Assembly (NCBI RefSeq): GCF_023073415.1
Contig: NZ_JADPJL010000052.1
Span: 1-64,000, forward strand
Direction of reading: 5' to 3'
From: Bradyrhizobium sp. 190
Lineage (GTDB): Bacteria > Pseudomonadota > Alphaproteobacteria > Rhizobiales > Xanthobacteraceae
Length of the DNA: 64,000 nt
The translations under genes were made by a program, and so were the position numbers. Of this stretch, positions 28,105 to 38,147 are shown piece by piece. Below the pieces are notes generated by a model, which ran no database searches, was not told where the DNA came from, and worked only from the letters and a program-made list of their open reading frames with translations. The first letter of the stretch is position 1. Each line of letters begins with the position of its first letter.

Positions 28105-28511
28105 AATTAGGTCCGGCCTTTTTGTTTTTCTACGTCAACAAATTGGATAATAACATTTCCAAATAGTTCGTTCAATCTTGACGGTTCTATGAGGTCGCGG
28201 ACAGGAGCGTGCCGCGGGTGGGCGAGCTCCGAGAAGCTGGATTGAACGACCCACTGCACAGGCCCGAGCAACGGCGAGAATCGAAGCTACGTGTAGATGC
28301 TGTCGGCATCATCGTTACCGACCCTACCGGTCTGTCCATTCGACGTGCCCTACTCGCGATGTGAGAAGGCGGCTGGCATGGGACTCAATGGCGCGCCGGC
28401 GGCTTCGTTCAATGTTGAAAATGGGATTGCAGGCTTTCAGGCCCTCAAACCGCAAAGGAGGCCCTCGCGCCAGGAAAATACAGCCCGCTCAAGGCTTGGT
28501 GAGATTTTTCA
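28105..28511. other. Intergenic region with a stray IS5-type end fragment
   Basis: Upstream of the XRE gene nothing is recognised. At 28419-28464 the sequence GAAAATGGGATTGCAGGCTT with the following TTCAGGCCCTCAAACC matches the pre-transposase region of the IS5-type elements (29930-29960). A second copy of this element therefore once lay here, directly next to the one at 28512. Confidence 0.6.
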
Positions 28512-29996
28512 GTCGTCCGTGAAGAACGTGGATTTCAGCTTGGGACGAGCTGAAGGTCGGATGATGAGCTGGGCGAGGATTTGGCGCAAAGAAAGCTCCA
28601 GCCAGGCGGAGGAGACGCCGGAAGTTGTAGCCGGTGGCGGCGAGGACGGCATTGGCCGCATCGCCCTAGCGGTGCCAAAGATAGTTCCGGCCCATCCGAT
28701 GTTCGGATTTAAGGTGGCCGATGACCGGCTCGATGGCCGAGCGCCGGCGCAACTCACGTTTGATCTTGGGCGTCCCCCCGCTTCTGGCCTGAGATGAACA
28801 ACCTGAACTTGTATTCGGGGTGGGGTATTGTGGCCACGATAGCCTTTGTCGAACGAAACGCTCGATGATGTTGCCGATCAGCGTCCGCATGTCCGGCACG
28901 GTTTTGAGCGTGTGGCCGCCATAGGGGGTGCCGGGCAGCGCCTTCACATGGGTGACGAACTGACCGCCGCAGACCGGCGCCAGCGTGGTGGCGACGAACG
29001 CCGAACTCGTAAGGCCGGTGGGCCTTGCCCTTGCCAATGCACTCCACCTCCGGCGCGTGCAACGAGTAGACCTTCGATCCACGCTGGTGCCGCTTCTGGT
29101 CGAGCACCCGTCGCGCCAGCGCCAGCATGCGGCCGAGGACAATCTCACCGAGCAGGTCGGTGCGGCCTTCGATCTTGCGGGTGATGTCGCGGATGACGCG
29201 GCCGAGATAGGTTCGGAGCGTCTTCAGGGCCCTGTTGGCGCGCTTGAACTGCTTGGCGTGGGCATAGCGCTGATGCTTGATCAGGGCGAACTTGCCCACC
29301 CGCGCATAGGATTGCCGCAACGCGAGGCCCTGCCGCTTGGCCAGCCGGACCAGGATCTCGCGCGCCCGGTTCAGAAGCCGCGCATCGGTCGGGAACATCA
29401 CGTTCTTGGGCTGCACCGTGGTGTCGACGATGACGCGGTTGAGGTCGGACGGCTTGATCGCCCCGTTTTGGTGGCGACCGAGAGGCTCTCCTGCAGCAGC
29501 ACTTGCAGCTTCTCCTCGCCCATGCGTTGGCGCCAGCGGGTCAGCGAGGAGCGGTCGAACACCAGGCGGTGCTGGAAGAACTCCTCGCCACAGAAGTACT
29601 GGTAATAGGGGTTCTCAATCCAGCGCTCGCACAACACCTCATCGGAGAGGTCGTAAGTGTGCTTGAGGATTGCCAGACCCGCCATCAGCCGCGTCGGCAG
29701 CGGCGGCCGGCCCGGAGCTTGTCCTCGTAGACCGCGCCGAACCGTTCCTCGAGAAATGACCAGTCGATCGTCCGCGCCAGCTTCACCAGCGCATGGTTCA
29801 TGTCGATGATCGCGTCCAGCCGCGAGCGCAGAAGATCGGCCTGTCCGCTGTCCCGTCGTTCCTTCCGTCGCATCGTCCTCCCCGATGTGACGATGGAATC
29901 CCGACGCGCGATTCGACAAAATCCTGAAAATGAAACTGCAAGCTTTCAGGCCCTCAGACCCAAAAAGCTTGCAATCTCAAACCTCTCTCCGCCCCT
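28512..29996 (-). mobile_element. IS5-type element copy A, right end lost
   Basis: The left terminal repeat is GTCGTCCGTGAAGAAC at 28512-28527. The body is nearly identical to copy B (38148-39677). At 29996 the match stops and an IS630 remnant begins, so about 50 bases including the right repeat are missing. Confidence 0.85.
28530..29873 (-). pseudogene. IS5-type transposase, copy A, four frameshifts
   Basis: Pieces run in order from MRRKERRDSGQADLLRSRLD (29873) through HTYDLSDEVLCERWIENPYY, MQPKNVMFPTDARLLNRARE, RYAHAKQFKRANRALKTLRT and APEVECIGKGKAHRPYEFGV. They end with HVKALPGTPYGGHTLKTVPD and RRRSAIEPVIGHLKSEHRMG. The reading frame changes near 29710, 29466, 28995 and 28830. The same breaks, except for a one-base difference at 29710, occur in copy B. 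No active transposase is encoded. The family assignment (IS5 superfamily, DDE) rests on the DTTVQPK-type and IEPVIGHLK motifs. Confidence 0.85.
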
Positions 29997-30485
29997 AGAC
30001 GCTCTCCACGCAGACAGCGGCGGTAGCGGCAGGCCATTTTGTTCGAAGCCCAGCTCCCATCGATGAAGACAAGTCGCTCGCTATCCAGCCCGTGCGAGCC
30101 GTTTAGCAAATCCTGCCGCCGCTTCACGGCATCCGGCCGGTCCTGCTCGCTGACGTGCGCGGTCTTTTTCTTGCGCGAAATGCCGTTTTTGCCAGGTTCC
30201 GGCGTAGCTCTCGATTGCCATATCCAGCGTTGTTGCCTTCAGCATCGCAAGAATCGTCTCCTTGTGTGCCTCGGTGCGGCCGGACCGGCGCGCATCGCTC
30301 TGCTGGCCTTCGAGCGTTCGCTGTCGGCTCACACTCGCCTCGCTCACTCCAAACCACTCGCCCACCTCTCGCTGCAGTGCGCCCGGCTTCACCGCAAGCA
30401 GGAACCTCAACCGAAGATCCAGCGAAAAGAGCCTAGGATACGCCTCCGCCTTCAGGCCTTGCAGGCACTTTGAATCCTCTCGCAA
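29997..30485 (-). pseudogene. IS630-family transposase, N-terminal half
   Basis: The frame from 30485 reads MREDSKCLQGLKAEAYPRLF, then LALDLRLRFLLAV-like and KPGALQREVGEWFGVSEASV, the HTH part of IS630 (ISRj-type) transposases. After frameshifts, SERLVFIDGSWASNKMACRY with the first catalytic Asp appears near 30060. The protein breaks at 29997 against the IS5-type copy A. It is distinct from the intact IS630 at the end of the window. Confidence 0.75.
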
Positions 30486-30682
30486 CTGATTGTGAACTCC
30501 TTCGATTGTCGGGGAATGCTCTAGTTATTATTCGAGGCGATTAGCTTTTACAGGGGATTTGTGCTACGCTATTCCGCCTTCCGGAAGTTCGGACCGGACC
30601 TAGCCACCGTGAATTTCTGATCAGCGGTCGAGAATCTGCCGAGCCTGCGGAGTACCTAAAACACGCTGGTAGCGCCGATCTG

Positions 30683-33151
30683 TCAGTTTGGCGATAGCAT
30701 CTTTGTTTTTGCGAGCTCGCGTTCGGAAAGCATCGCCGTACCGATGATGCCCTCCCGCAGCAGCTGATTGATCTCGTCGTCGGAGAGGCCGAGCAGCCCC
30801 GAGAGGATCTCTCCGTTATGCTGTCCGAGCGTCGGCGCCGCTGTGCGAATGGCATAGGGCCCTGCACCTTCGCGAATCGGTAGCGAGGGCTGCGGATGCA
30901 AGCCGATGAAAGCGCGTTCGATTTCCTGCAAAAATCCACGCGACCTGAGATGCTGATCGTTGAGCAGGTCAATTGGCAGGCGGGCCACGCCGGCCGCAAT
31001 CTTAGCGGCCTGCAACTTGGACATGGCCTGATCCGCATCGAGGGCGAGCGTCCAGGCCTCTATCCCTTTCTCGATGACGTCCTGTACACGACGACGAGCT
31101 TCCGCAGTTTTCAGCGTTGCGTCCTTCGCCCAGTCTGGCCGGCCAATAAGCAGCGCAAGCCTCTCCCACATGTGCTCGTCGGTCGCCGCGATCACGATCC
31201 AGTTGTCATCACCCGCACACCGGAAGCAGCCATGCGGCACGAACTGGGGATGTCGATTGCCGTACTTTGGGGGCGGCATACCGTCTGTCGAGTGGAGCGC
31301 GATCCATGGCGCCGCAAACGGCATCATGCATTCGATCTGCGCCAGGTCAATGAACTGCCCCTGCCCGGTGGTGCGGGCGTGAATCAGAGCGACCAGAACT
31401 GCAGCGCAGCCGTTCAACCCGCCGACGGGATCCCCGAATGCGATGTGGCTCATAACAGGGGGCCCGTCGGGGTTTCCGATCACGCTCGGCAACCCTGAAC
31501 CCTGCTCCAGGGTCGAGCCGTAGGCCCGACAATCGCGATGGACGCTGTCCGCACCAAAGGCTGACATCGACATCATGATCAGCCGAGGGTTGAGCGTTCT
31601 GAGCACGTCGTAACCCAGTCCGAGCTTTGGCAGCACATCGACTGAATAATTGTTGACGACGATATCGGCCTTCGCCACAAGCCGTTTGGCTAGGGCGAGG
31701 CCGTTCGGCCGCGTCAGATCGAGTGTGATACCGCGCTTGTTGCGATTCATGACGCAGAAGCGCACCGTCTTTTCGTACGTCTGGCTGTCCACGTAAGCAG
31801 GGCGCCGGTCAACACCGCGCCACCAGTCCGGATATTGGATGGCCTCGATCTTAATGACGTCCGCGCCGAGATCAGCCAGCGTGCGCGTACACAACGGGCC
31901 CGCCCAGCCCATCGAGAAGTCGGCTACGCGAACCCCCTGCAATGGGAGCCGGCCGGCCATGCAATCCGATGCCGGCGGTGGCGCGAGGGACAGATGCGTT
32001 CGAGTATTCGCAAAAGCCTGCTGCTCGCCCGGAGCCGAAACGTTTCCGCCCCGGCGCGGCGGCGTCAATGTCAGTCGTTGCATCGAACCAGCCGTCAGAA
32101 TATCTTCTTCGCCAATCAGGAGAGGCACGATTGCGCCGCGCGCCTTCTTCTCCGTGTCCTGCAGTAGATTGGATATTTCGGGCACCGGCACGATCGGTAT
32201 TTTCCGCTTCAACCCTTCCACAAACCACTCCTCCGCTGTCTTCGTCTTCAACTTTGGTATGAACTGTCCTTCGATCTCTTCCGCGTGCTGCAGACGATCT
32301 TCGCCGAGGACCAGAGCGGGATCATCCCGCAATTCGGACAGGCCGAGCATGTCGCAGAATGCGCGCCATTGTGCCGGCGTTACCGTCGTAACCCCGAGCC
32401 AACCTTTTTTTGTTTCGTAAATGCCGACCGGAAAGCCCGGCCAGAAGCGATTAATGCCAATCCTGTGCATCACGTTGCCGCGCGCAAACGCCTCTAACAT
32501 GAGATACTCGCTCAGAGCGAGGGTCGATTCGAAAATGCTGAGCGACCACGACCGCCCCGCCCCACCCTGCATTCGCGCAACTGCCGAAGAAAGCGCGGCA
32601 ATGAATCCCCACAAGCCGGCTAAGATACCCGTCTGGAAATCCGGTGCGTGTAACGGCGCGCCCTCAACGGGTCCAGCCAGCTTGATGAGGCCGGCAAGCG
32701 CGCGGACGGTCGAATCGGTGGCGGCGAATTCTGCATAGGCTCCCTCGCGACCGAACCAGCTCGCTTCGAGGTAGATCAAACCGGAGCGCCGCCGCCGGAT
32801 TGCATCGATATCAATGGACGGGCAATCTGCTGAATCAACATCCCGGCCATCGACCAAAATGTCGCAATTCTCGATCAGTGCTGTCAGCCGTGTGATCGCA
32901 TCGGGCTCGCCGGCATCGATGATGACGCTTGACTTGTTGAAGTTCAAGAATGCGAACCACACGCTCTGGCCACCGAGGGTTAGTGGCGCGCTGCGCCGAA
33001 GTGGATCGCCTAGTGGTGGCTCAACCTTCTGAACATCAGCGCCGAAGTCGGCAAACAGCCTCGCGCAATAGCTGGTTGCAGCCGAGCTACCGATCTCGAT
33101 GACCCGCAGATGCGATAATACTCCGATCGAAGGCTGCATTTTCTTAGCCAT
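30683..33151 (-). CDS. Two-domain CaiB/BaiF-type (class III) CoA-transferase
   Basis: ATG 33151 follows CGGAGTAATGGA and gives 822 residues, twice the usual length. Domain 1 (residues about 8-385) begins LSHLRVIEIGSSAATSYCAR and has FADFGADVQKVEPPLGDPLR. Domain 2 (about 415-800) begins LQGVRVADFSMGWAGPLCTR with LADLGADVIKIEAIQYPDWW. Class III transferases move CoA between carboxylic acids through an aspartyl-CoA intermediate. Domain 2 keeps this Asp (GQGQFIDLAQIE), while domain 1 has Ser in its place (GRSWSLSIFES). One half may thus be structural, replacing the partner subunit of the normal interlocked dimer. The open frame runs 132 codons further upstream, without motif or ribosome site. Confidence 0.88.
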   Translation of the reverse strand: MAKKMQPSIGVLSHLRVIEIGSSAATSYCARLFADFGADVQKVEPPLGDPLRRSAPLTLGGQSVWFAFLNFNKSSVIIDAGEPDAITRLTALIENCDILVDGRDVDSADCPSIDIDAIRRRRSGLIYLEASWFGREGAYAEFAATDSTVRALAGLIKLAGPVEGAPLHAPDFQTGILAGLWGFIAALSSAVARMQGGAGRSWSLSIFESTLALSEYLMLEAFARGNVMHRIGINRFWPGFPVGIYETKKGWLGVTTVTPAQWRAFCDMLGLSELRDDPALVLGEDRLQHAEEIEGQFIPKLKTKTAEEWFVEGLKRKIPIVPVPEISNLLQDTEKKARGAIVPLLIGEEDILTAGSMQRLTLTPPRRGGNVSAPGEQQAFANTRTHLSLAPPPASDCMAGRLPLQGVRVADFSMGWAGPLCTRTLADLGADVIKIEAIQYPDWWRGVDRRPAYVDSQTYEKTVRFCVMNRNKRGITLDLTRPNGLALAKRLVAKADIVVNNYSVDVLPKLGLGYDVLRTLNPRLIMMSMSAFGADSVHRDCRAYGSTLEQGSGLPSVIGNPDGPPVMSHIAFGDPVGGLNGCAAVLVALIHARTTGQGQFIDLAQIECMMPFAAPWIALHSTDGMPPPKYGNRHPQFVPHGCFRCAGDDNWIVIAATDEHMWERLALLIGRPDWAKDATLKTAEARRRVQDVIEKGIEAWTLALDADQAMSKLQAAKIAAGVARLPIDLLNDQHLRSRGFLQEIERAFIGLHPQPSLPIREGAGPYAIRTAAPTLGQHNGEILSGLLGLSDDEINQLLREGIIGTAMLSERELAKTKMLSPN

Positions 33152-33883
33152 TCCATTACTCCGAAAACTCAGATGCGACGAGCGAGCTATGGCCAGCGCT
33201 TTGCGGCTGGCACGAAAGGGAGGCACTGGACCTAGCGCAGATCTTATCCAGAGTCGTCTCCGCGGCGTCGATGTTAATCCCGAATACCGAAGCGATCGAA
33301 TTAGGCCCTGCCGTTCGCAGAAACCCCACGGTTTTGTTTGTTCCTGTCTAGCACTGCGCGTCGACGCGCGCGCAGTCGTCGACAGATCGTCGCCAGACAT
33401 CAGCAAGGACCGTGCCAACGCGGACCGGAATGAAAAAATAAGCGGGTTTACAATTAGATAGCGCGCGCTCCGCTCACAGGGGTAGTGTTGCGAACTCGAC
33501 GTTACGGCGCATCTAACAACACGAACGTTTGTTCTTGTTGGAAACAAAACAATACCGCACTGTGCGCAGCGGCTTGCACCCGCGAATTCCTCACGATCCA
33601 GAGTCGCGCCGCCAAACCGAGTCGTGGCACCGACGAATCATCAAGCCAGTCCCATGACTAGCTTATAAAAGGAACCACTGAGGCGTATTCATGCGCGCGA
33701 CCGTTGCTCCGATATTCACTGCCTCAAGCTGTCACCTCGGATGCTCAAGACCGATATGGCCAGCTTTTCAAGCGCGGTCGCGGCGGTCTTCGCCATGGCC
33801 AGCAACCGAATTTCACGTGCAGCATAATGGGTCTCTAGCGACAGACAGCATGCAGGTCCTAGGGATAATTCTAGGAGAAGCGC
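33152..33883. other. Upstream region of the CoA-transferase gene and IS66 flank
   Basis: No gene was recognised. It contains the dyad at 33517-33540. From about 33690 the DNA may belong to the IS66 end, but no terminal repeat was defined. Confidence 0.4.
33517..33540. promoter_or_regulatory. Near-perfect dyad (CAACACGAAC-N4-GTTCTTGTTG)
   Basis: Arms at 33517-33526 and 33531-33540 pair at 9 of 10 positions with a 4-base spacer, the geometry of a dimeric repressor operator (TetR-like). It lies about 366 bases upstream of the CoA-transferase start on the transcribed side. Confidence 0.4.
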
Positions 33884-34200
33884 TATGACAATTTCGTGGG
33901 CTGAGATGATCACATCGGTCGAGCGCCGCGTCGGTGGTCGTAGGATGAAAAGGAACGGCTAGTTGCAGCATCGCTCGAGCCCGGAGCCACTGTTTCCGAG
34001 GTGGCTCGCATGGCCGGCCTTCATGTGAGCCAGCTGTTCAGGTGGCGCAAAGAGCTTTGCAAGCACGTTGGTACGAGTATAGCGCCGTTAGTGCCGGTCG
34101 AGATTGGGCCGTCCGTGCCGCCGCGGGATATGGCCGAAGCGCCATTGACGACGGCTCCGACGCGTCGACCGGAGGAGCCAAGGGATCATCGAGATTGATC
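33884..34200 (+). pseudogene. tnpA: IS66 TnpA, broken
   Basis: The start MTISWAEMITSVERR is followed after a frameshift and stop by ASLEPGATVSEVARMAGLHV and SQLFRWRKELCKH, the HTH of TnpA. The tail LVPVEIGPSVPP is also typical. At least one indel near 33930-33960 destroys the frame. Confidence 0.8.
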
Positions 34201-34278
34201 TTGGTAGCGGACACCGCATCCGGGTCGATGGCGACGTTGATGGAGACGCGCTGCGTCGAGTTCTCGATGCTCTGGTGC

Positions 34279-34629
34279 GCCGATGATCTCGGTTCCGACA
34301 GGCGCGCGAGTGTGGCTCGCGACAGGCACACGGATATGCGCAGAGGCTTTCCCTCGTTGGCACTCCAAATGCAGGAGGTGCTGCGCAAAGACCCGCTCAG
34401 CCGTCATCTATTCGTCTTCCCCGGTCGCCGCAGCGATCTTGTGAAGATGATCTGGCACGATGGCCAGGGAGCATGCCTGTTTACCAAAAGACTCGAGAGA
34501 GGAAGGTTTATCTGGCCATCGGGTGCCGGTGAATCGGTAACGATCTCTCCGGCGCAGTTGAGCTATCTGTTGTCCGGGATCGATTGGCGCAACCCTCAAG
34601 AAACCCAGCGTCCGACGCGGGTCGGATAG
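34279..34629 (+). pseudogene. tnpB: IS66 TnpB, frameshifted
   Basis: The protein starts MISVPTGARVWLATGTRIC, then shifts frame to RRGFPSLALQMQEVLRKDPL, HLFVFPGRRSDLVKMIWHDG and LYTKRLERGRFIWP-like residues. These are the whole TnpB pattern apart from the indel near 34325. TnpB is an IS66 accessory protein of about 115 residues with no proven enzymatic role. Confidence 0.82.
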
Positions 34630-34667
34630 CCGCTTTTACGGTTTGAATCTGCTGCGTCAATGGCTTC

Positions 34668-36403
34668 ATGATACCGAAGCCGGAGGATCTTCCATCGGAC
34701 CTTGTCAGTGCCTTGGCGGCGCTGCAGGCCGAGCGTGAGGCGCGGCTGCGAGCCGAGGCGGTGGCTGCCAGTGCGCGGGCGGAGCTGTCGGACAACGAGG
34801 CGCTGATCGCGCATCTCGAGCTGCGGATCGAGAAGCTCAAACGCGAACTGTACGGGCAGCGCTCCGAGCGCACGGCACGGCTGCTCCAGCAGCTGGAGTT
34901 GGAGCTTGAAGAACTCGTCACCACGGCGAGCGAGGATGAGCTTGCCGCGCAGGCGGCAGCGGCGAAGACGCAGAACGTCCGCCCCTTCATGCGCAAGCGG
35001 CCGGTGCGCAAGCCATGGCCGGATGACATCGAACGCGAGCGCGTCGTCATTGAGGCTCCAACGACCTGCGCCTGCTGCGGTGGATCGCGGCTGGCGAAGA
35101 TCGGTGAGGATGTGACCAAGACGCTGGAGGAGATCCCGCGCCGCTTCAAGCTGATCGAGACCGTACGCGAGAAGTTCACCTGCCGCGATTGCGAGAAGAT
35201 CAGCCAGCCGCCCGCGCCGTTCCATGCCACGCCGCGCGGCTTCATCGGCCCACAATTGCTGGCGACGATCCTGTTCGACAAGTTCGGCATGCATATCCGC
35301 TCAACCGCCAGAGTGCGCGCTTCAAGTGCGAGGGGATCGACCTGCCGTTGTCGACGCTGGCCGACCAGGTCGGCCACGTGACCTTCGCCGTCATACCGCT
35401 CTTCCACTTGATCGAACGCCATGTGCTCGCGGCCGAGCGCCTTCATGGCGATGACACTACCATCCGTATCCTAGCGAAGGGCAAGTGCACGAACCGGGCG
35501 GATCTGGACTTATGTGTGGGATGACCGGCCCTTCGCCGGGCCTGCGCCGCCGGCGGCGGTCTATTACGCCTCGAGCGACCGACGAGGCGAGCATCCCCAG
35601 AAGCATCTGGCCGCCTTCGCCGGTATCCTGCAAGCCGATTGCTACAACGGCTTCGAGCCGCTGTTCGACCCGCAGAGGAAGGTGCTGCCAATTACGCCGG
35701 CGTTTTGCTTTGCCCATGCGCGGCGGGGCTTCTTCGAGCTGGCTGACATCGAGAAAAATGCTCGGGAAGGTAAGAAGGGCAAACCGGTCTCTCCGATCGC
35801 GCTGGAGACGGTCAGACGCCTCGATGCGTTGTTCGAGATCGAGCGCGCCATCAACCGCCGCGGCGCCGACGAGCGGCGTGCCGTACACCGGGAAAAGAGC
35901 AAGCCGCTTCTCGAGGACATGCACGTCTGGTTGCTGCGTGAGCGCGAAAACCTCTCGCGCTCTTCCGAGGTCCTGAAACCGATCAACTACATGCTCAGGC
36001 GCTGGGACGACTTCGCCCGCTTCCTCGACGATGGCAGGATTTGCTTGACCAACAATTGTGCTGAGCGCGCATTGAGAGGGATCGCCTCGGGAAGGCGCAA
36101 CTGGACCGTCGCCAGCCACCCAGCGTGGCGCTGACCGTGCCGCCATCATGCTGACGATGATCACGACCTGTCGCCTCAACGAAGTCGACCCAAGGCCTGG
36201 CTCGCCGACGTTCTCGCGCGTATCGCCGATCTTCCCGCTTCGCACCTGCACGAACTGCCGCCTGGCAATGGAAGCTCCTGCGCCAAAGCCGCCAAGCCCG
36301 CCGATCAGCAGGGTGCCTGACCTTCTCGCAACGCCATCACAGAGCTCGCCGTGCCCGCGCGCATGCGTCAATCAGGCGGTCTTCGCCGTATGCGTACTCT
36401 AAA
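34668..36403 (+). pseudogene. tnpC: IS66 TnpC transposase, several frameshifts
   Basis: The first part (34668-35310) is intact: the coiled coil ALIAHLELRIEKLKRELYGQ, the zinc-binding CACCGG near 35070 and CRDC near 35180. One indel near 35310 moves the frame (FKCEGIDLPLSTLADQVGHV). Another near 35510 leads to WDDRPFAGPAPPAAVYYASS, LQADCYNGFEPLFD, FAHARRGFFEL and ICLTNNCAERALRG, which hold the catalytic acids. A third follows at about 36130. The protein would be about 530 residues if repaired. Confidence 0.85.
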
Positions 36404-37288
36404 AATTTCGCTGCGAATGTTGCGACCGAACGGATCGCAAGCGAGACAGTAGAAGAGCTAAGGCGTTGCAAATTGTAGACCAATACTGCACCCGATGCGG
36501 CCTACCAAATGGAAGCGATAGCTGCGCTCAGGGTCGAGGAAGGGTAAGAATGTCGTCCGACAGATAACGGCAAATGACCGTTATGCCCGCGTGCTGGTCC
36601 GTGACGGAATGGTGTCGGCTCAACCTACATCGTTCGTTCCGGAAACAGCACGCGCACTTGTCGCGGGTGATCGGGGGGCACTTCCCCGTACTTTTCGCAC
36701 GTCCAGGCCTCAAGTGAGAATAGCGGCCACATGGGGCGGTGCATTGTGAGCCGCATCAGGAACGGCAAAGATGAGAGAGAGGGCCAGCGGCGGCTGATCT
36801 TCAAGCCCAAGTTCCCATGACTATAGATGCATGAAGCATTTCGCTTCCATTGCTGACCAGGACGGCACATATCAAACCCGTTCGCGTCACGCGCTTTATC
36901 GTATCCTCGTGTTACATTGGCCGCGATCTTTCCGATCGAGCGGGAATGTGCATAGCCAGGGAAAGGCAGCGGCAACTCCGCCGGCGATTGCAAGTTCAGC
37001 CTCTTGTCTCTCGCCGAGATCGCCCGCATTTGGCCGTGATGTGACTGCGTCGAAGTCGGGGACTTCGCGCCCGCGGTAATTGCAGCCACTTCCTCGGATC
37101 CGCCGTAGCTGCTCCGTATTAGTCCAGGACGCGCACCCAACGCCTCTGTGAACGATGGCAATCGATAAGCTTGGGGTGATATTGCTTCAGGCATCGGTCT
37201 TGCAGCACTTTGCTTGCGCATGTCGGATCTAAGTCACATTGAAGCGCGAGGCGTGATTCTGCGAAAAAACAATCGCAGATGGACCGGC
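36404..37288. other. 0.9 kb without a recognised gene
   Basis: A minus-strand frame of 198 codons (36625-37221) is open and begins MRKQSAARPMPEAISPQAYR. It has no motif I know and no good ribosome binding site; it overlaps other frames of similar length. I regard it as chance or as an eroded gene. Confidence 0.35.
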
Positions 37289-38079
37289 TTAAGCGGCGAA
37301 CTCGCCTCCCGTGATATCGATGGTGGCACCGGTGATATAGCCCGCCATCGGCGAGGCGAGAAAGGCTGCGACGTGCGCCACCCTCTTCAGCCGCTCCAAG
37401 CCGGCCGACCGGCATCCGCGTAAGAGCGGAGCGGTTAACCGCGGCCTCGGGTGGGCCGTTAGATCACTGAGAATCCGCCCAGGAGCGATACAATTGACGT
37501 CGTACTGTATCGAACAAGATCCCGCGCAGCAGCGCGGGTTAATCCAATCAGTCCTGCCTTCGACGCGGCATAATGCGGCCCTGCGATCAACGGAATGGCA
37601 CGGCCCGCGAGAGAGCCGACATTGATGATGCGTCCATAGCCCTTCGCAATCATTCCTGGCGCCAAGAGCCGTGTGAGAATGAAGGAGCCGTTGAGATTGA
37701 CGTCGATGACCCGTGCCCATTCCTCGAGCGACGTCTGCGAAAGCCATGGTGTATCCTGGTTCACGCGCTTGGGGGAGATTCCGGCATTCCTAATCAAAAT
37801 CGCAATCTCGCCCCAACCTGTCCGGACGCGATCGATAAATCTTGCCATCTCATTTGGTCGAGTTACGTCGATGCTTTCAGCACAGAGCCGGTCTTCCGGA
37901 AAACTAAGGGTTTCAAGCGCTCGCTCCACATGCTCTGCTCTTGTCACCACAAATGCCACCTGATAGCCATCGGTCAAGAACCGGCGTACGATCGCAAGTC
38001 CAATTCCGCGCGCTCCTCCCGTAACGATACGCCGGTCGCTTTCGCCTTTGAGCGTTCCTGGTTTCAGCATAGTTGTCAA
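37289..38079 (-). pseudogene. Short-chain dehydrogenase/reductase (FabG-like), frameshifted
   Basis: The frame from about 38070 has the NAD(P)-binding IVTGGARGIGLAIVRRFL, the NAG motif in ILIRNAGISPKRV, and the Ser and YxxxK catalytic motifs in NVGSLAGRAIPLIAGPHY and YAASKAGLIGLTRAAA. After DLVRYSTTSIV near 37510 the frame shifts; YDVNCIAPGRILSDLTAHPR and the C-terminal AAFLASPMAGYITGATIDIT with GGEFAA remain in another frame, with further indels near 37400. All catalytic residues survive, so decay is fairly recent. It lies just beside the left end of IS5-type copy B. Confidence 0.82.
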
Positions 38080-38147
38080 AGTGTCCGGCTAATGGGCGAG
38101 CCCACGGGCGCTGGTAAGGCACAGCAGCGCATGACCAGGAGGAAATA

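Larger units (their letters stand above)
33884..36403 (+). mobile_element. IS66-family element with three broken genes
   Basis: The order tnpA-tnpB-tnpC is that of IS66 elements. All three genes carry frameshifts. Terminal repeats could not be fixed; the right end probably lies near 36400, where CGGTCTTCGCCGTATGCGTAC occurs. Confidence 0.75.

Noticed and set aside
28985..29605. A 206-codon plus-strand frame, repeated at 38621-39241
   Set aside because: It is the antisense shadow of the IS5-type transposase and recurs only because the element does.
33152..33547. A 132-codon N-terminal extension of the CoA-transferase
   Set aside because: It has no family resemblance and includes a dyad typical of control DNA; ATG 33151 has a good ribosome binding site and starts the domain correctly.
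36625..37221. A 198-codon minus-strand open frame
   Set aside because: It has no motif, no ribosome binding site and an unusual composition. I could not separate it from chance.
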